Of a stretch of 64,000 bases of DNA, positions 43,228 to 52,329 are shown piece by piece. Position numbers and translations under genes: made by a program. Origin of the DNA: Streptomyces sp. NBC_00654 (GTDB lineage: Bacteria > Actinomycetota > Actinomycetes > Streptomycetales > Streptomycetaceae); the NCBI RefSeq assembly GCF_026341775.1, contig NZ_JAPEOB010000004.1, positions 186,001 to 250,000 on the forward strand, given 5' to 3'. Numbering within the stretch: position 1 is the first letter of the stretch; each line of letters begins with the position of its first letter. The notes below the pieces were generated by a model. That model made no database searches. It had not been told where the DNA came from and saw nothing but the letters and a program-made list of their open reading frames with translations.

Positions 43228-46200
43228 GTGACCGCCGCCCTCGGCCCCACCGGGGTCCAGGTACCGCTCAGCCGCGACCAGGAACGCACCTGGTTCGTCG
43301 ACCAGATGAGCAGCCATCCCTCGGACTACCTCATCCCGCTCCGGCTGCGTCTCGCCGGCCCCCTCGACCGGCCGGCCCTGCGCCGGGCCCTGACCGCGCT
43401 GGTCACCCGGCACGAGGTGCTGCGCACCGCCGTCGTCGCGCACGGCGGGACCCCCGTCGGGCTGGTCCTGCCGCCCGGGTCCGTCACGCTCCGCGAGACG
43501 GACGCCGACGACCCGGCCGCCCGTGAGCACGCGCTCGCCCAGGAAGCCACCACACTCGTCGACCTGGCCACCGGACCGCCGATGCGCGCCCTGCTGGTGC
43601 GCCACGGCCCCGCGGAGCACACCCTCGCCCTGACGGTCCACCATGTCGCCGCCGACGACTGGTCCTGCGCCCTGCTGTACGAGGAACTCGCCGCCGCATA
43701 CGCGGCGTTCACCACGGACTCCGACCCCGGCTCCGAGACCGCCACCGGCTCCGGCTCTGCCACCGACCCCGGCTTCCCGGTGTCCGTACCCGCCGAGCCC
43801 TACCGCACCACCGCGGCCCGGCTGGACGCCCTGGCCGCAGAAGAGGCGGACTCCGGCGGACTCGACCACTGGCGCGAGGTCCTCGCCGACCTCACCCCGT
43901 TCGAGCTGCCCGGGGACCGGCCGAGGCCACCGGTCCGCGCCGGACGCGGCGCCGGGCGTACCGCCTTCGTCCTGCCGCCCGCCGTCGCGGACCGGCTCAC
44001 CACGCTCGGCCGCTCCCTCGGCGCCACCCCCGCGATGGTGCTGACCGCCGCCGTCCAGGCCGTCCTGCACCGGTACACCGGCCGCACCGACGTCACCACG
44101 GGCACCACCTACGCCCGCCGGGACGACCCCGCCACCGAACGGCTCGTCGGCGTCCTGATCAACATGCTGCCGCTGCGCGGCCTGCCGCACCCGGACCTCT
44201 CCTTCCGGGAGTACGCCGAGCAGATCCGGGACGTGTCGCTGGACGCGTACGACCACGCCGAGGTGCCCTTCGACCGGCTGGTCGAGGAGATCGCCCCCGA
44301 GCGCGACCCCTCCCGCACCCCCCTGTTCCAGATCCTCGTCAACTTCCGCAGCGGACGCCGCCGCGCACCCCGGCTGCCGGGCCTGACGGTGACCGAGCTG
44401 CCGATGCCGTACGAAGGCGCGAAGTACGACCTCTGCGTCAGCTTCGAGCACACCCCCGACGGGCTGTGGTGCGGCGTCAACTGGGACACCGACCTCTACG
44501 ACGCCACCACCGTCGACCGGCTGACCGGCTGGCTGCAGCGGCTCCTGGAGCATGTCGCCGAACACCCCGACAGCCGTCTCGACGACATTCCGCTCCTCTC
44601 CGGCGCCGAACAGGACGCTCTGCGCGCCCTGTCGCTGCGCCCGTCCGCCGACACGCCGAGCGCGTGCCTGCACGAGCTGGTCGCCCGCCGCGCGGCGGCC
44701 ACCCCCGACGCCGTCGCGCTCGTCGCCGACGACGGCGGCACGACGACATACGCCGCGCTGGACGCCGCCGCCAACGCCGTCGCGCACCGGCTGGCCGCGC
44801 ACGGCGTCGGCCGGGACACGCCCGTGGGCCTGCACATCGACCGGTCGGCCGAGATGGTCGTGGGCCTCCTCGGCATCCTCAAGGCCGGCGGCGCCTACCT
44901 GCCCGTCGAGACCGCCACACCCGCCGCCCGGGTCGCCACCCTCCTCGGCGACGCACGGGCCACCGTGTGCCTGGCCGCCCCGGAGCACGCCGGCACCGTG
45001 ACCCGGGCGGGCGCCGTCGCGCTGACGGTCGACCCGACCGCCGCGGCGGAACCGCTGCCCGTGACCAACAGCCCCGACGACCTCTGCGCCGTCTACTACA
45101 CCTCCGGCTCCACCGGCCGCCCCAAGGGCGTGGCCTGCACCCACCGGGGCTGGGTCAACCGCATGGCCTGGATGCAGCGGCGGCACGGCCTCCGGCCCGG
45201 CGAGACCGTCCTGCACAAGACGACCCTGCCCTTCGACGACGCCGCCGTCGAGATCCTGTGGCCGCTGATCGAGGGCGGCACGGTCGCCCTGCTGCCCCCC
45301 GGGCTGCACCGCGACCCGCGCGCCCTCGTGGACGCCGCGGTCCGCCACCGCGCGGTGCACGTCCAGTTCGTGCCGAGCGTGCTGGAACTCTTCCTGGAGG
45401 AACTCACCCCCGCCGACATCACCGCGCTCCGCCGCCATCTGCGCAGCGTGCTCTCCAGCGGCGAGGCGCTGCGCCCCGTCCTGGTGAGCCGGTTCCGCGA
45501 CGCGTTCGGCGACACGGTCAGCCTCGACAACACCTGGGGTGCCACCGAGGTGTCGATCGACTCCACCTTCCATGTGTGCGGACCGGACGACACCGGGGGC
45601 ACCGGAGCGGTCCGCCTCGGCCGCCCCATGGACAACAACGAGGTACTGGTCCTCGACCACCGGCTCGTACCGCTGCCGCCCGGCGTCCCCGGCGAACTGT
45701 GCATCGCCGGAACCGGACTGGCCCGCGGCTACCTGGGCGACCCGGCCAAGACCGCCGGCGCCTTCGTACCGCACCCCTACCGGCCCGGCGAACGCCTCTA
45801 CCGCACCGGCGACCGGGGGCGGATGAACCCGGACGGCACCTTCTCCTACCTGGAGCGGATGGACCGTCAGGTCAAGGTGCGCGGGGTACGCGTGGAACTC
45901 GGCGAGGTCGAGGCCGCGCTGCGCGAACACCCCGCCGTCACGGACGCGGCGGTGGTGGCCCGCCGCGCCGCCTCCGGCGACCTCCGGCTCGCCGCGTACC
46001 TCGCCCTCGGCGACCCGCCGGCCACGGCCGCGGAGATCCGCGAACACCTCACCGCCCGGCTGCCCGGGTACGCGATGCCCGGCACCCTCACCGTCCTGCC
46101 CGCCCTGCCCCGCTCCGCCAGCGGCAAGCTCAGCCCCGGCGAGCTGCCCGAACCCGACCCGTCCGACCACCCGCACACGGACCACGTCGAACCCCGCGAC

Positions 46201-46521
46201 GAGACCGAACGGGTCCTCGCGGAGATCTGGGCCGAGGTGCTCGGCGTGCCCCGGCTCGGTGTGCTGGACGACTTCTTCGGTCTCGGCGGCCACTCACTGC
46301 TCGCCACCCGCGCCGTCAACCGTATGCGGCAGGCGTTCACCACCCCTCTGCCGCTCAGCGTGATCTTCGAATGCCCCACCGTCGCCGCGGCGGCGGAACG
46401 CATCCATGACCTGATCCTCGCCGAGATCGAGGACATGTCCGATGACGAGGTCCGGCACCTGCTCGCCGGATCCGCCGAGGTCCCCGTCCCCGCGGACAGC
46501 GAACGAGGTACGACACGATGA
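43228..46521 (+). CDS. NRPS module C-A-PCP
   Basis: A 1097-residue single module: C (10-450, VPLSRDQERTWF, HHVAADDWS at ~137), A (470-985, YTSGSTGRPKG at ~625, NTWGATEVSIDST, SASGKL) and PCP (LGGHSLLATRAV, ~1019). The C domain has Asp instead of Gly after the catalytic Asp. The A-domain pocket reads DDVQLSTIDK, identical to the third A domain of the 4079-aa NRPS. The -S-x-I-D-K end resembles known diaminobutyrate codes, so I infer a Dab-type residue. GTG start; it overlaps the next gene by ATGA. Confidence 0.93.
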   Translation: MTAALGPTGVQVPLSRDQERTWFVDQMSSHPSDYLIPLRLRLAGPLDRPALRRALTALVTRHEVLRTAVVAHGGTPVGLVLPPGSVTLRETDADDPAAREHALAQEATTLVDLATGPPMRALLVRHGPAEHTLALTVHHVAADDWSCALLYEELAAAYAAFTTDSDPGSETATGSGSATDPGFPVSVPAEPYRTTAARLDALAAEEADSGGLDHWREVLADLTPFELPGDRPRPPVRAGRGAGRTAFVLPPAVADRLTTLGRSLGATPAMVLTAAVQAVLHRYTGRTDVTTGTTYARRDDPATERLVGVLINMLPLRGLPHPDLSFREYAEQIRDVSLDAYDHAEVPFDRLVEEIAPERDPSRTPLFQILVNFRSGRRRAPRLPGLTVTELPMPYEGAKYDLCVSFEHTPDGLWCGVNWDTDLYDATTVDRLTGWLQRLLEHVAEHPDSRLDDIPLLSGAEQDALRALSLRPSADTPSACLHELVARRAAATPDAVALVADDGGTTTYAALDAAANAVAHRLAAHGVGRDTPVGLHIDRSAEMVVGLLGILKAGGAYLPVETATPAARVATLLGDARATVCLAAPEHAGTVTRAGAVALTVDPTAAAEPLPVTNSPDDLCAVYYTSGSTGRPKGVACTHRGWVNRMAWMQRRHGLRPGETVLHKTTLPFDDAAVEILWPLIEGGTVALLPPGLHRDPRALVDAAVRHRAVHVQFVPSVLELFLEELTPADITALRRHLRSVLSSGEALRPVLVSRFRDAFGDTVSLDNTWGATEVSIDSTFHVCGPDDTGGTGAVRLGRPMDNNEVLVLDHRLVPLPPGVPGELCIAGTGLARGYLGDPAKTAGAFVPHPYRPGERLYRTGDRGRMNPDGTFSYLERMDRQVKVRGVRVELGEVEAALREHPAVTDAAVVARRAASGDLRLAAYLALGDPPATAAEIREHLTARLPGYAMPGTLTVLPALPRSASGKLSPGELPEPDPSDHPHTDHVEPRDETERVLAEIWAEVLGVPRLGVLDDFFGLGGHSLLATRAVNRMRQAFTTPLPLSVIFECPTVAAAAERIHDLILAEIEDMSDDEVRHLLAGSAEVPVPADSERGTTR

Positions 46522-49500
46522 CGATCCCCCTGCTGCACGAGGCGTTCCTGGCGCACGCCGCGCGCACCCCCGACGCCCCGGCCCTGCTCTGGTCCGGCTC
46601 CACGGTCAGCTACGGCACCCTGGAACGCCGCTCGGCCCGGCTCGCCCGGCGGCTGCGCGCCGCCGGGGTCGGCCGGGACAGCCTGGTCGGCGTCTGCGTC
46701 AGCCGAGGGCCGGGCCTGGCCACCGCACTGCTCGCCGTGGCACGGGCGGGCGGCGCCTGGGTCCCGCTGGACCCGGCCTACCCCCGGGACCGGCTGGAGT
46801 ACATGCTCCGCGACTCGGGCACCGCCCTGGTGATCGCCGACGCCCCCTCGGCGGACCGGCTGCCCGGCGGCGTACGCCTGCTGGACCCCGAAGGCCGCGA
46901 GGGACCCGTAGACCCCGAAGACCCCGAAGACCGTGAAGGCCGCGAGGGCCGCGTAGATCCCGTAGACCGCGAAGGCTCCGAAGACCCCGAGGGACCCGTA
47001 CCGGCCGACGCGTCTCCGCTCGCCGGCCTGCCCACGCGTACGCCCCAGGACCTCGCCTATGTCATCTACACCTCCGGTTCCACCGGCCGCCCCAAGGGCG
47101 TGCTCGTCGAACACGGCACCGTCGCCGCCACCGTGGCCGGTATGCGCACCGAGTGGGGCGTCACCGCCGAGGACCGGGTCCTGCAGTTCGCGCCGTCCAG
47201 CTTCGACGCCTCCGTCTGCGAGCACGGCATCGCCCTGACCGCCGGTGCGGCCCTGGTCCTCGCCGGCCCCGACAGCGTCGTCCCCGGACCCGGTCTGCTG
47301 GAGCTGCTGGCAGGCGCGCGGGCGACCGTCGCCGTCCTGCCGCCGTCCGTCGTCGCCGCCCTGCCCGACACCGCGCTCCCCGACCTGCGCACCCTCGTGT
47401 GCGCGGGTGAGGCGCTGCCCGCCGAGGTGGCCGCCCACTGGGGCCGGGGCCGGCGCATGATCAACGCCTACGGGCCCACCGAGACCTCGATCTGCGCCAC
47501 CACCGGGGAGGTGACCGGCACCGGGGCGCCCGACATCGGCCGCCCGCTGCCGGGTGTGCGCGTCGACCTCCTCGACAGCGACGGACGGCCCGTACCGCCC
47601 GGCGGGACCGGGGAGATGACCGTCTCCGGCGCCGGAGTGACCCGTGGTTACGCCGGCCGGCCGGCCCTGACCGCCGAACGCTTCGTGCCCGTCGCGGGCG
47701 GCCGGCGCGCCTACCGCACCGGCGACCTGGCCCGGCTGCTGCCCGACGGCCGCCTCGCCTACGCGGGCCGCGCCGACCACCAGGTCAAGATCCGCGGCTT
47801 CCGCGTCGAACCCGGCGAGATCGCCGAGGTGCTGCGCGCCCACCCGGCCGTCGCCGACGCCGTGGTCGTCCCCCGCGACGGGGTCCTCGTCGGGTACGCC
47901 GCCGCCCCCGGGACCCCCGCCGACGCGGCGGAACTGCGCGCGTGGTGCGCCCGAAGCCTGCCGGCCCACATGGTGCCCGCCGCCGTCGTCGTCCTGCCCG
48001 CGCTGCCCCTCACCCCCAGCGGCAAGGTGGACCGCGAGTCCCTGCCGAGGCACGGCCGGGCCAGCGCGGGGCTCGCCGAGGCCCGCGAGGAACCGGCCAC
48101 CGCGACCGAACGGACCGTCGCCGCCCTCATGTCGGAGCTGCTCGGCGGCACCGACGTCGGCGCCACCGACGACTTCTTCCGGCTCGGCGGCCACTCCCTG
48201 CTGGTGGGCCGCCTCGCCGCCCGCCTCCGCGACGACCTGGGCGCCGACGTCCCCCTCTCCGGGCTGTTCCGGCACGCCACCCCCCGCGCCGTCGCCGCGC
48301 TCATCGACGGCGGCCCCGACCGGGCCGGGGCCACCGCGCCCGCCCCGCCCCCGCTGCGGCACGCCGACCGCACCCGCCCCCTGCCCCTGTCCTATCCCCA
48401 GGAACGCATCTGGTACCTGGAACAGATCTCGCCCCGCAACCCCGCCTACCGGGTCCAGGCCGCACTCCACCTCACGGGCCCGCTCGACCTCCCCGCCCTG
48501 CGGGCCGCGCTCACCGAACTCGTCCGCCGCCACGAGATCTTCCGTACCGCCTTCCGGGAGATCGACGGCGTACCCGCACAGTGCCCCGTCGACCCGGACG
48601 GCATCGACCTGGACGTACCGCTGGTGGACCTCTCCGCGCTGTCCGGGACCGCGTGCGAGGACGCCTGGCGGGACCTGGTCGCCCGGGAGAAGTCCCGCCC
48701 GTTCGACCTGGAGAGGCCCCCGCTGGTCCGCTGGGTCGTGGCCAGGACCGGACCCGACGCACACCGCCTGCTGCACCTGGAGCACCACCTGGTGCACGAC
48801 GGCTGGTCGTTCGCCGTGTTCGTCGACGAACTGACCCGCCTGTACGCCGTGTTCGCCGCCGACGGGCCCGCCCTGCCCGAGCCCCGCTTCCAGTTCGCGG
48901 ACCTCGCGGCCTGGCAGCGCTCCTGGCTGAGCGGCCCCACCCTCGACCGCTACCTCGACCACTGGAGCGACGCCCTCGCCGGAGCCCCCGCCGCCCTGGA
49001 GCTCCCCACCGACCGGCCCCGCCCACCGGAGTTCACCTTCCGCGGCGGCATGGTCTCGTTCCGGCTCGCCCCCGAGGAGTACGCCCTGCTGCGCTCCCGG
49101 GCCCGGGAGGCCGGCGTCACGCTCTACTCGATGATGCTGACCGCGTTCGCCGCCCTGATGTCGCGCTACAGCGCCCAGGACGACTTCGTACTCGGTGTCG
49201 GCGTCGCCAACCGCAGGCTCACCGAGGCCGAGCGCCTGATCGGCATGATGGTCAACACCGTGCCGCTGCGCGTCCGGCTCGACGGCGATCCGACCTTCCG
49301 CGCCCTGCTCGCCCGGGTGCACGCCACCGCCGTGGAGGGCTACGCCTGGCAGGACGTACCGCTCCAGCGCCTGGTCAGGGCCCTCGCGCCGGTACGTGAC
49401 CTGTCGCGCAACCCGCTGTTCTCCGCCCTGTTCAGCTTCCATGATTCCGCCGTGCCCGACCTCGACTTCGCCGGACTGCGCGGCGAGGTGTCCGTGGAGC

Positions 49501-51350
49501 ACAACGGGTCCGCCAAGGCCGACCTGAACGTGGTCGTCATCCCACGCGCCGAACAGCGGGTGGGACTGCGTCCCAGCGACGAGGACGACTCGATCACCGT
49601 CCTGTGGGAGTACGCCGCCGACCTCTTCGACGCGGACACCATGCGACGGATGGCCCAGGCCTACCAGGACCTGCTGCGCGCCGCCCTCGACGACCCGGAC
49701 CAGCCGGTCTCCCGGCTGCCCCTGACCGGAGCCACCCCTGACGCGCGGTCCGGAAACGGCGCGCGGTGCGGCGCTGACGTGCGATCCGGCGACGGCGCGC
49801 GGTCCGGCGACGGCGCGCGGTCCGGCACCGGAGCCGACGGTCCGGGTCCGGTCGCGCTGGCGGAACGGCACATCGCCGAGCGCCCCGGCGCCCCGGCGCT
49901 GAGGACCGGACCGCACACGCTCACCTACGCGGACCTCGGCGCCCGCGCCGGTCTCCTCGCCGACCGGCTCACCGCCGCCGGCGCGGGACCCGGCCGGACC
50001 GTCGCCGTACGGCTGCCGGCGGGCGCCGGCCTGGTCACGGCCCTGGTGGCCGGGGCACGGACGGGAGCCGTCTGCACGGTGCTCGACGCTGGGGAGGAAC
50101 CGGCGGCCGGTGCGGTGCTGGTGAGCGGTGCGCCGGAGGACGGGACGGTGCTGGTGAGCGGGGTGCCGGAGGACGCGGGCCGGGAGGACACGGGCCGGGA
50201 GCCGGTGGCCGGCGCCACGGCCCGGAGCCCCCGTCCGCCCGCCGCGCCCCCCGCCGACACGGACGTACTCGCCGTCGCGGACGGCACCGGGGTGACCCAC
50301 GGCGCCCTCCGGGCCGCCCTGGCCGCGCTGGACTCCCTCGGGCTCGGCCCGGAGCGGGTCCCGCAGGTCAACCCGGTGACCGGCCCCCTCTTCCTGGTGG
50401 AGCTGTGGACCACACTGGGCCGCGGCGGCACCCTCGACCTACCGGAGGAAGCAGCGGGCTCCACTGCTCCGCGAACCGCCGCGAAATCCGCCGCGCACAC
50501 CGCCGCGCACGCTGCTCCGCACACCGCCGCGCACGCTGCTCCGCAATCCGCCCCGCAGGCTGCTCCGCAGGCCACCCCGCTCGGCGCCCCGCACACCGCC
50601 CCGCAGGCCACCCCGCTCGCCGCACTGCTCGGCGCACGCGAGGAACCGTTCAGCGCGCTCCTGCTGCCCGACACCACCGCCAACACCCTGCTGGCACACC
50701 ACCTTCCCGCTCTCGCCCACGGCACCGAAGCCCTGCTCGTCCTCGGCCCGGACGCCGACCCGTCCGCGCTGCGCGCGGCGGCCGGTGCCTGCCGGCTCGC
50801 GACCGGGCTGGGCACGCCCGCCCTCCCGGTGGCCCTGACCCGTACCCACCACCCGTCCCCCGGGGACGACGGGACCGTCGTCCCCGTCGGCATCCCGGCC
50901 CCCGGTGTCACCGCCGTCGTCCTGGACGGCCGCGGAGAGCCCCTGCCACCCGGCGTACCCGGTGAACTGCACCTCGCGCACGCCGAGTCGGGACCGCCGC
51001 TGCCCACCGGGCACCGCGCCCGGCGCACGCCCACGGGTGAGTTCGAGGCGCTGGGCCCCGCCGGGACCTGGCCGACCGTCTCGGGTTTCCGCGTCGCGCC
51101 CCACGAGACCCGCGCCCGGCTGACCGCTCACCGCGCGATCGCCGAAGCGGCCGTCCTGCCCACCGGCGGCGAACTGCACGCGTACCTCGTGCCGCACTCC
51201 GGCGGCCGCGCCCCGGACGACGGCGAACTCGTGGAGTTCCTCGCCGAACGGCTTCCCGACTACCAGATCCCGGCCCGCTTCGTCACGGTGGCCGCGCTGC
51301 CCGCACCGCCGGACCGGCGCGCCACCGGGCGGCCGGCCGCCCGGACCTGA
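46518..51350 (+). CDS. NRPS A-PCP-C followed by an eroded A domain
   Basis: A 1610-residue protein that begins directly with an A domain (1-505; YTSGSTGRPKG ~185, NAYGPTETSICATT ~315, PSGKVDR ~502), then PCP (LGGHSLLVGR ~556) and C (615-1060; HHLVHDGWS ~755). Starting without a C domain marks a loading module; the pocket D-A-C-V-V-A-A-I-C-K agrees with phenylalanine codes at seven of ten positions. Residues 1115-1610 keep the A-domain outline (LTYADLGARAGLLADRL, GVPGELHLA, AERLPDYQIPARFV) but lack A3, A5, A7 and the catalytic Lys, and hold long Ala/His/Pro/Gln repeats. No PCP follows. Confidence 0.92.
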   Translation: MTIPLLHEAFLAHAARTPDAPALLWSGSTVSYGTLERRSARLARRLRAAGVGRDSLVGVCVSRGPGLATALLAVARAGGAWVPLDPAYPRDRLEYMLRDSGTALVIADAPSADRLPGGVRLLDPEGREGPVDPEDPEDREGREGRVDPVDREGSEDPEGPVPADASPLAGLPTRTPQDLAYVIYTSGSTGRPKGVLVEHGTVAATVAGMRTEWGVTAEDRVLQFAPSSFDASVCEHGIALTAGAALVLAGPDSVVPGPGLLELLAGARATVAVLPPSVVAALPDTALPDLRTLVCAGEALPAEVAAHWGRGRRMINAYGPTETSICATTGEVTGTGAPDIGRPLPGVRVDLLDSDGRPVPPGGTGEMTVSGAGVTRGYAGRPALTAERFVPVAGGRRAYRTGDLARLLPDGRLAYAGRADHQVKIRGFRVEPGEIAEVLRAHPAVADAVVVPRDGVLVGYAAAPGTPADAAELRAWCARSLPAHMVPAAVVVLPALPLTPSGKVDRESLPRHGRASAGLAEAREEPATATERTVAALMSELLGGTDVGATDDFFRLGGHSLLVGRLAARLRDDLGADVPLSGLFRHATPRAVAALIDGGPDRAGATAPAPPPLRHADRTRPLPLSYPQERIWYLEQISPRNPAYRVQAALHLTGPLDLPALRAALTELVRRHEIFRTAFREIDGVPAQCPVDPDGIDLDVPLVDLSALSGTACEDAWRDLVAREKSRPFDLERPPLVRWVVARTGPDAHRLLHLEHHLVHDGWSFAVFVDELTRLYAVFAADGPALPEPRFQFADLAAWQRSWLSGPTLDRYLDHWSDALAGAPAALELPTDRPRPPEFTFRGGMVSFRLAPEEYALLRSRAREAGVTLYSMMLTAFAALMSRYSAQDDFVLGVGVANRRLTEAERLIGMMVNTVPLRVRLDGDPTFRALLARVHATAVEGYAWQDVPLQRLVRALAPVRDLSRNPLFSALFSFHDSAVPDLDFAGLRGEVSVEHNGSAKADLNVVVIPRAEQRVGLRPSDEDDSITVLWEYAADLFDADTMRRMAQAYQDLLRAALDDPDQPVSRLPLTGATPDARSGNGARCGADVRSGDGARSGDGARSGTGADGPGPVALAERHIAERPGAPALRTGPHTLTYADLGARAGLLADRLTAAGAGPGRTVAVRLPAGAGLVTALVAGARTGAVCTVLDAGEEPAAGAVLVSGAPEDGTVLVSGVPEDAGREDTGREPVAGATARSPRPPAAPPADTDVLAVADGTGVTHGALRAALAALDSLGLGPERVPQVNPVTGPLFLVELWTTLGRGGTLDLPEEAAGSTAPRTAAKSAAHTAAHAAPHTAAHAAPQSAPQAAPQATPLGAPHTAPQATPLAALLGAREEPFSALLLPDTTANTLLAHHLPALAHGTEALLVLGPDADPSALRAAAGACRLATGLGTPALPVALTRTHHPSPGDDGTVVPVGIPAPGVTAVVLDGRGEPLPPGVPGELHLAHAESGPPLPTGHRARRTPTGEFEALGPAGTWPTVSGFRVAPHETRARLTAHRAIAEAAVLPTGGELHAYLVPHSGGRAPDDGELVEFLAERLPDYQIPARFVTVAALPAPPDRRATGRPAART
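46885..47002 (+). repeat. In-frame 9-bp repeat expansion in A domain
   Basis: Degenerate 9-base units encode an acidic tract (EDPEDREGREG type) in the loop before the A3 motif. The same loop is expanded with unrelated repeats in other A domains of the cluster. Confidence 0.7.
50460..50635 (+). repeat. In-frame repeat in eroded A domain
   Basis: Interleaved 12-24 base units encode HTAAHAAP and PQATPLGAP-like repeats replacing the region where an intact A domain would have its A3-A4 core. Confidence 0.7.
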
Positions 51351-51392
51351 GCACCGCTCCGGCCCCGTACCCGACCACCCCCCGAGGAAGTC

Positions 51393-52319
51393 ATGCCCTT
51401 CGGTACCACAGCCACAGCCAGGACGGCGGTCCGCGTCTTCGGCACCCACCACAGCAGCAGCCACCACGGAGAGATCCTCCAAGGCGTCTTCGAGACCCGG
51501 GGACGGCTGCGGCGCGCCCTGCTCACCCTGCCCTGCCCGCTGTACGGTTCCCGGGCCGACTTCGAGCCGTCACCGGCCGCCGACCACATCACCGTGCTCG
51601 ACCCGTGGCGGATCAAGGCGGGCCGCGCCGCCGAGCTGGCCCTGCGCACGCTGGACGGCCCCTTCACGGGCGGCACCCTCCGGGTGAGCAGCAACATCCC
51701 GCCCGGCCGTGGCCTGGGCTCGTCCACCGCCGACGTCCTCGCCGCCATCGGCGCGGTGTACGACGCCGCCGGACGTACCCCCGACCCGGCCCAGAGCGCC
51801 GTCCTGGCCGTGGCCGCGGAGACCGCCTCCGACGCGCTGATGTACCCGGACCGGGCCGTCCTCTTCGCCCACCGCAAGGGCGAGGTCGTCGAGGACATGG
51901 GCGGCGGACTGATGCCGCTGGCCGTGCTCGGCTTCGGCACCAGCCGGGACGGCGCCGGCGTCGCCACACTCGAACTGCCCCCGGCCCGCTACACCGTCTG
52001 GGAGATCGAGGCGTTCCGCCCGCTCCTCGGCCTGGCCCGGCGCGCGATCCGTACGGGCGACGTCGGCCTGATCGGCCGGGTGGCCACCGCCAGCGCCCGG
52101 CTCAACCAGCGCCACCTTCCCGTGTCGGGACTGGAGGATCTCCTCCGGGCCGGCGAGGAGGCGGGCGCCGCCGGCCTCCAGATCGCGCACAGCGGCGACA
52201 TCGCGGGCCTGCTCTTCGACCCCCGCCCGCCCGGCCTCGCCGCCCGCACCGACGACGCCCGCAAGCGGCTCGCCGCGCTGGGCGTCGAGGACACCTGGTA
52301 CTTCACCACCAAAGGATGA
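51393..52319 (+). CDS. GHMP kinase, L-threonine-kinase-like
   Basis: A 308-residue GHMP-superfamily kinase. The N-terminal SSSHHGEILQGVF recalls the GELxQG strand of PduX-type L-threonine kinases, and the phosphate loop is SNIPPGRGLGSSTADVLAA. It should phosphorylate the hydroxyl of threonine or a related amino acid. Directly followed by a CysK-like PLP enzyme and, further on, an argininosuccinate-lyase-like enzyme, it fits the first step of 2,3-diaminobutyrate formation as proposed for friulimicin-type clusters. GAGGAAG precedes the ATG. Confidence 0.85.
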   Translation: MPFGTTATARTAVRVFGTHHSSSHHGEILQGVFETRGRLRRALLTLPCPLYGSRADFEPSPAADHITVLDPWRIKAGRAAELALRTLDGPFTGGTLRVSSNIPPGRGLGSSTADVLAAIGAVYDAAGRTPDPAQSAVLAVAAETASDALMYPDRAVLFAHRKGEVVEDMGGGLMPLAVLGFGTSRDGAGVATLELPPARYTVWEIEAFRPLLGLARRAIRTGDVGLIGRVATASARLNQRHLPVSGLEDLLRAGEEAGAAGLQIAHSGDIAGLLFDPRPPGLAARTDDARKRLAALGVEDTWYFTTKG

Positions 52320-52329
52320 GACGCAGACC

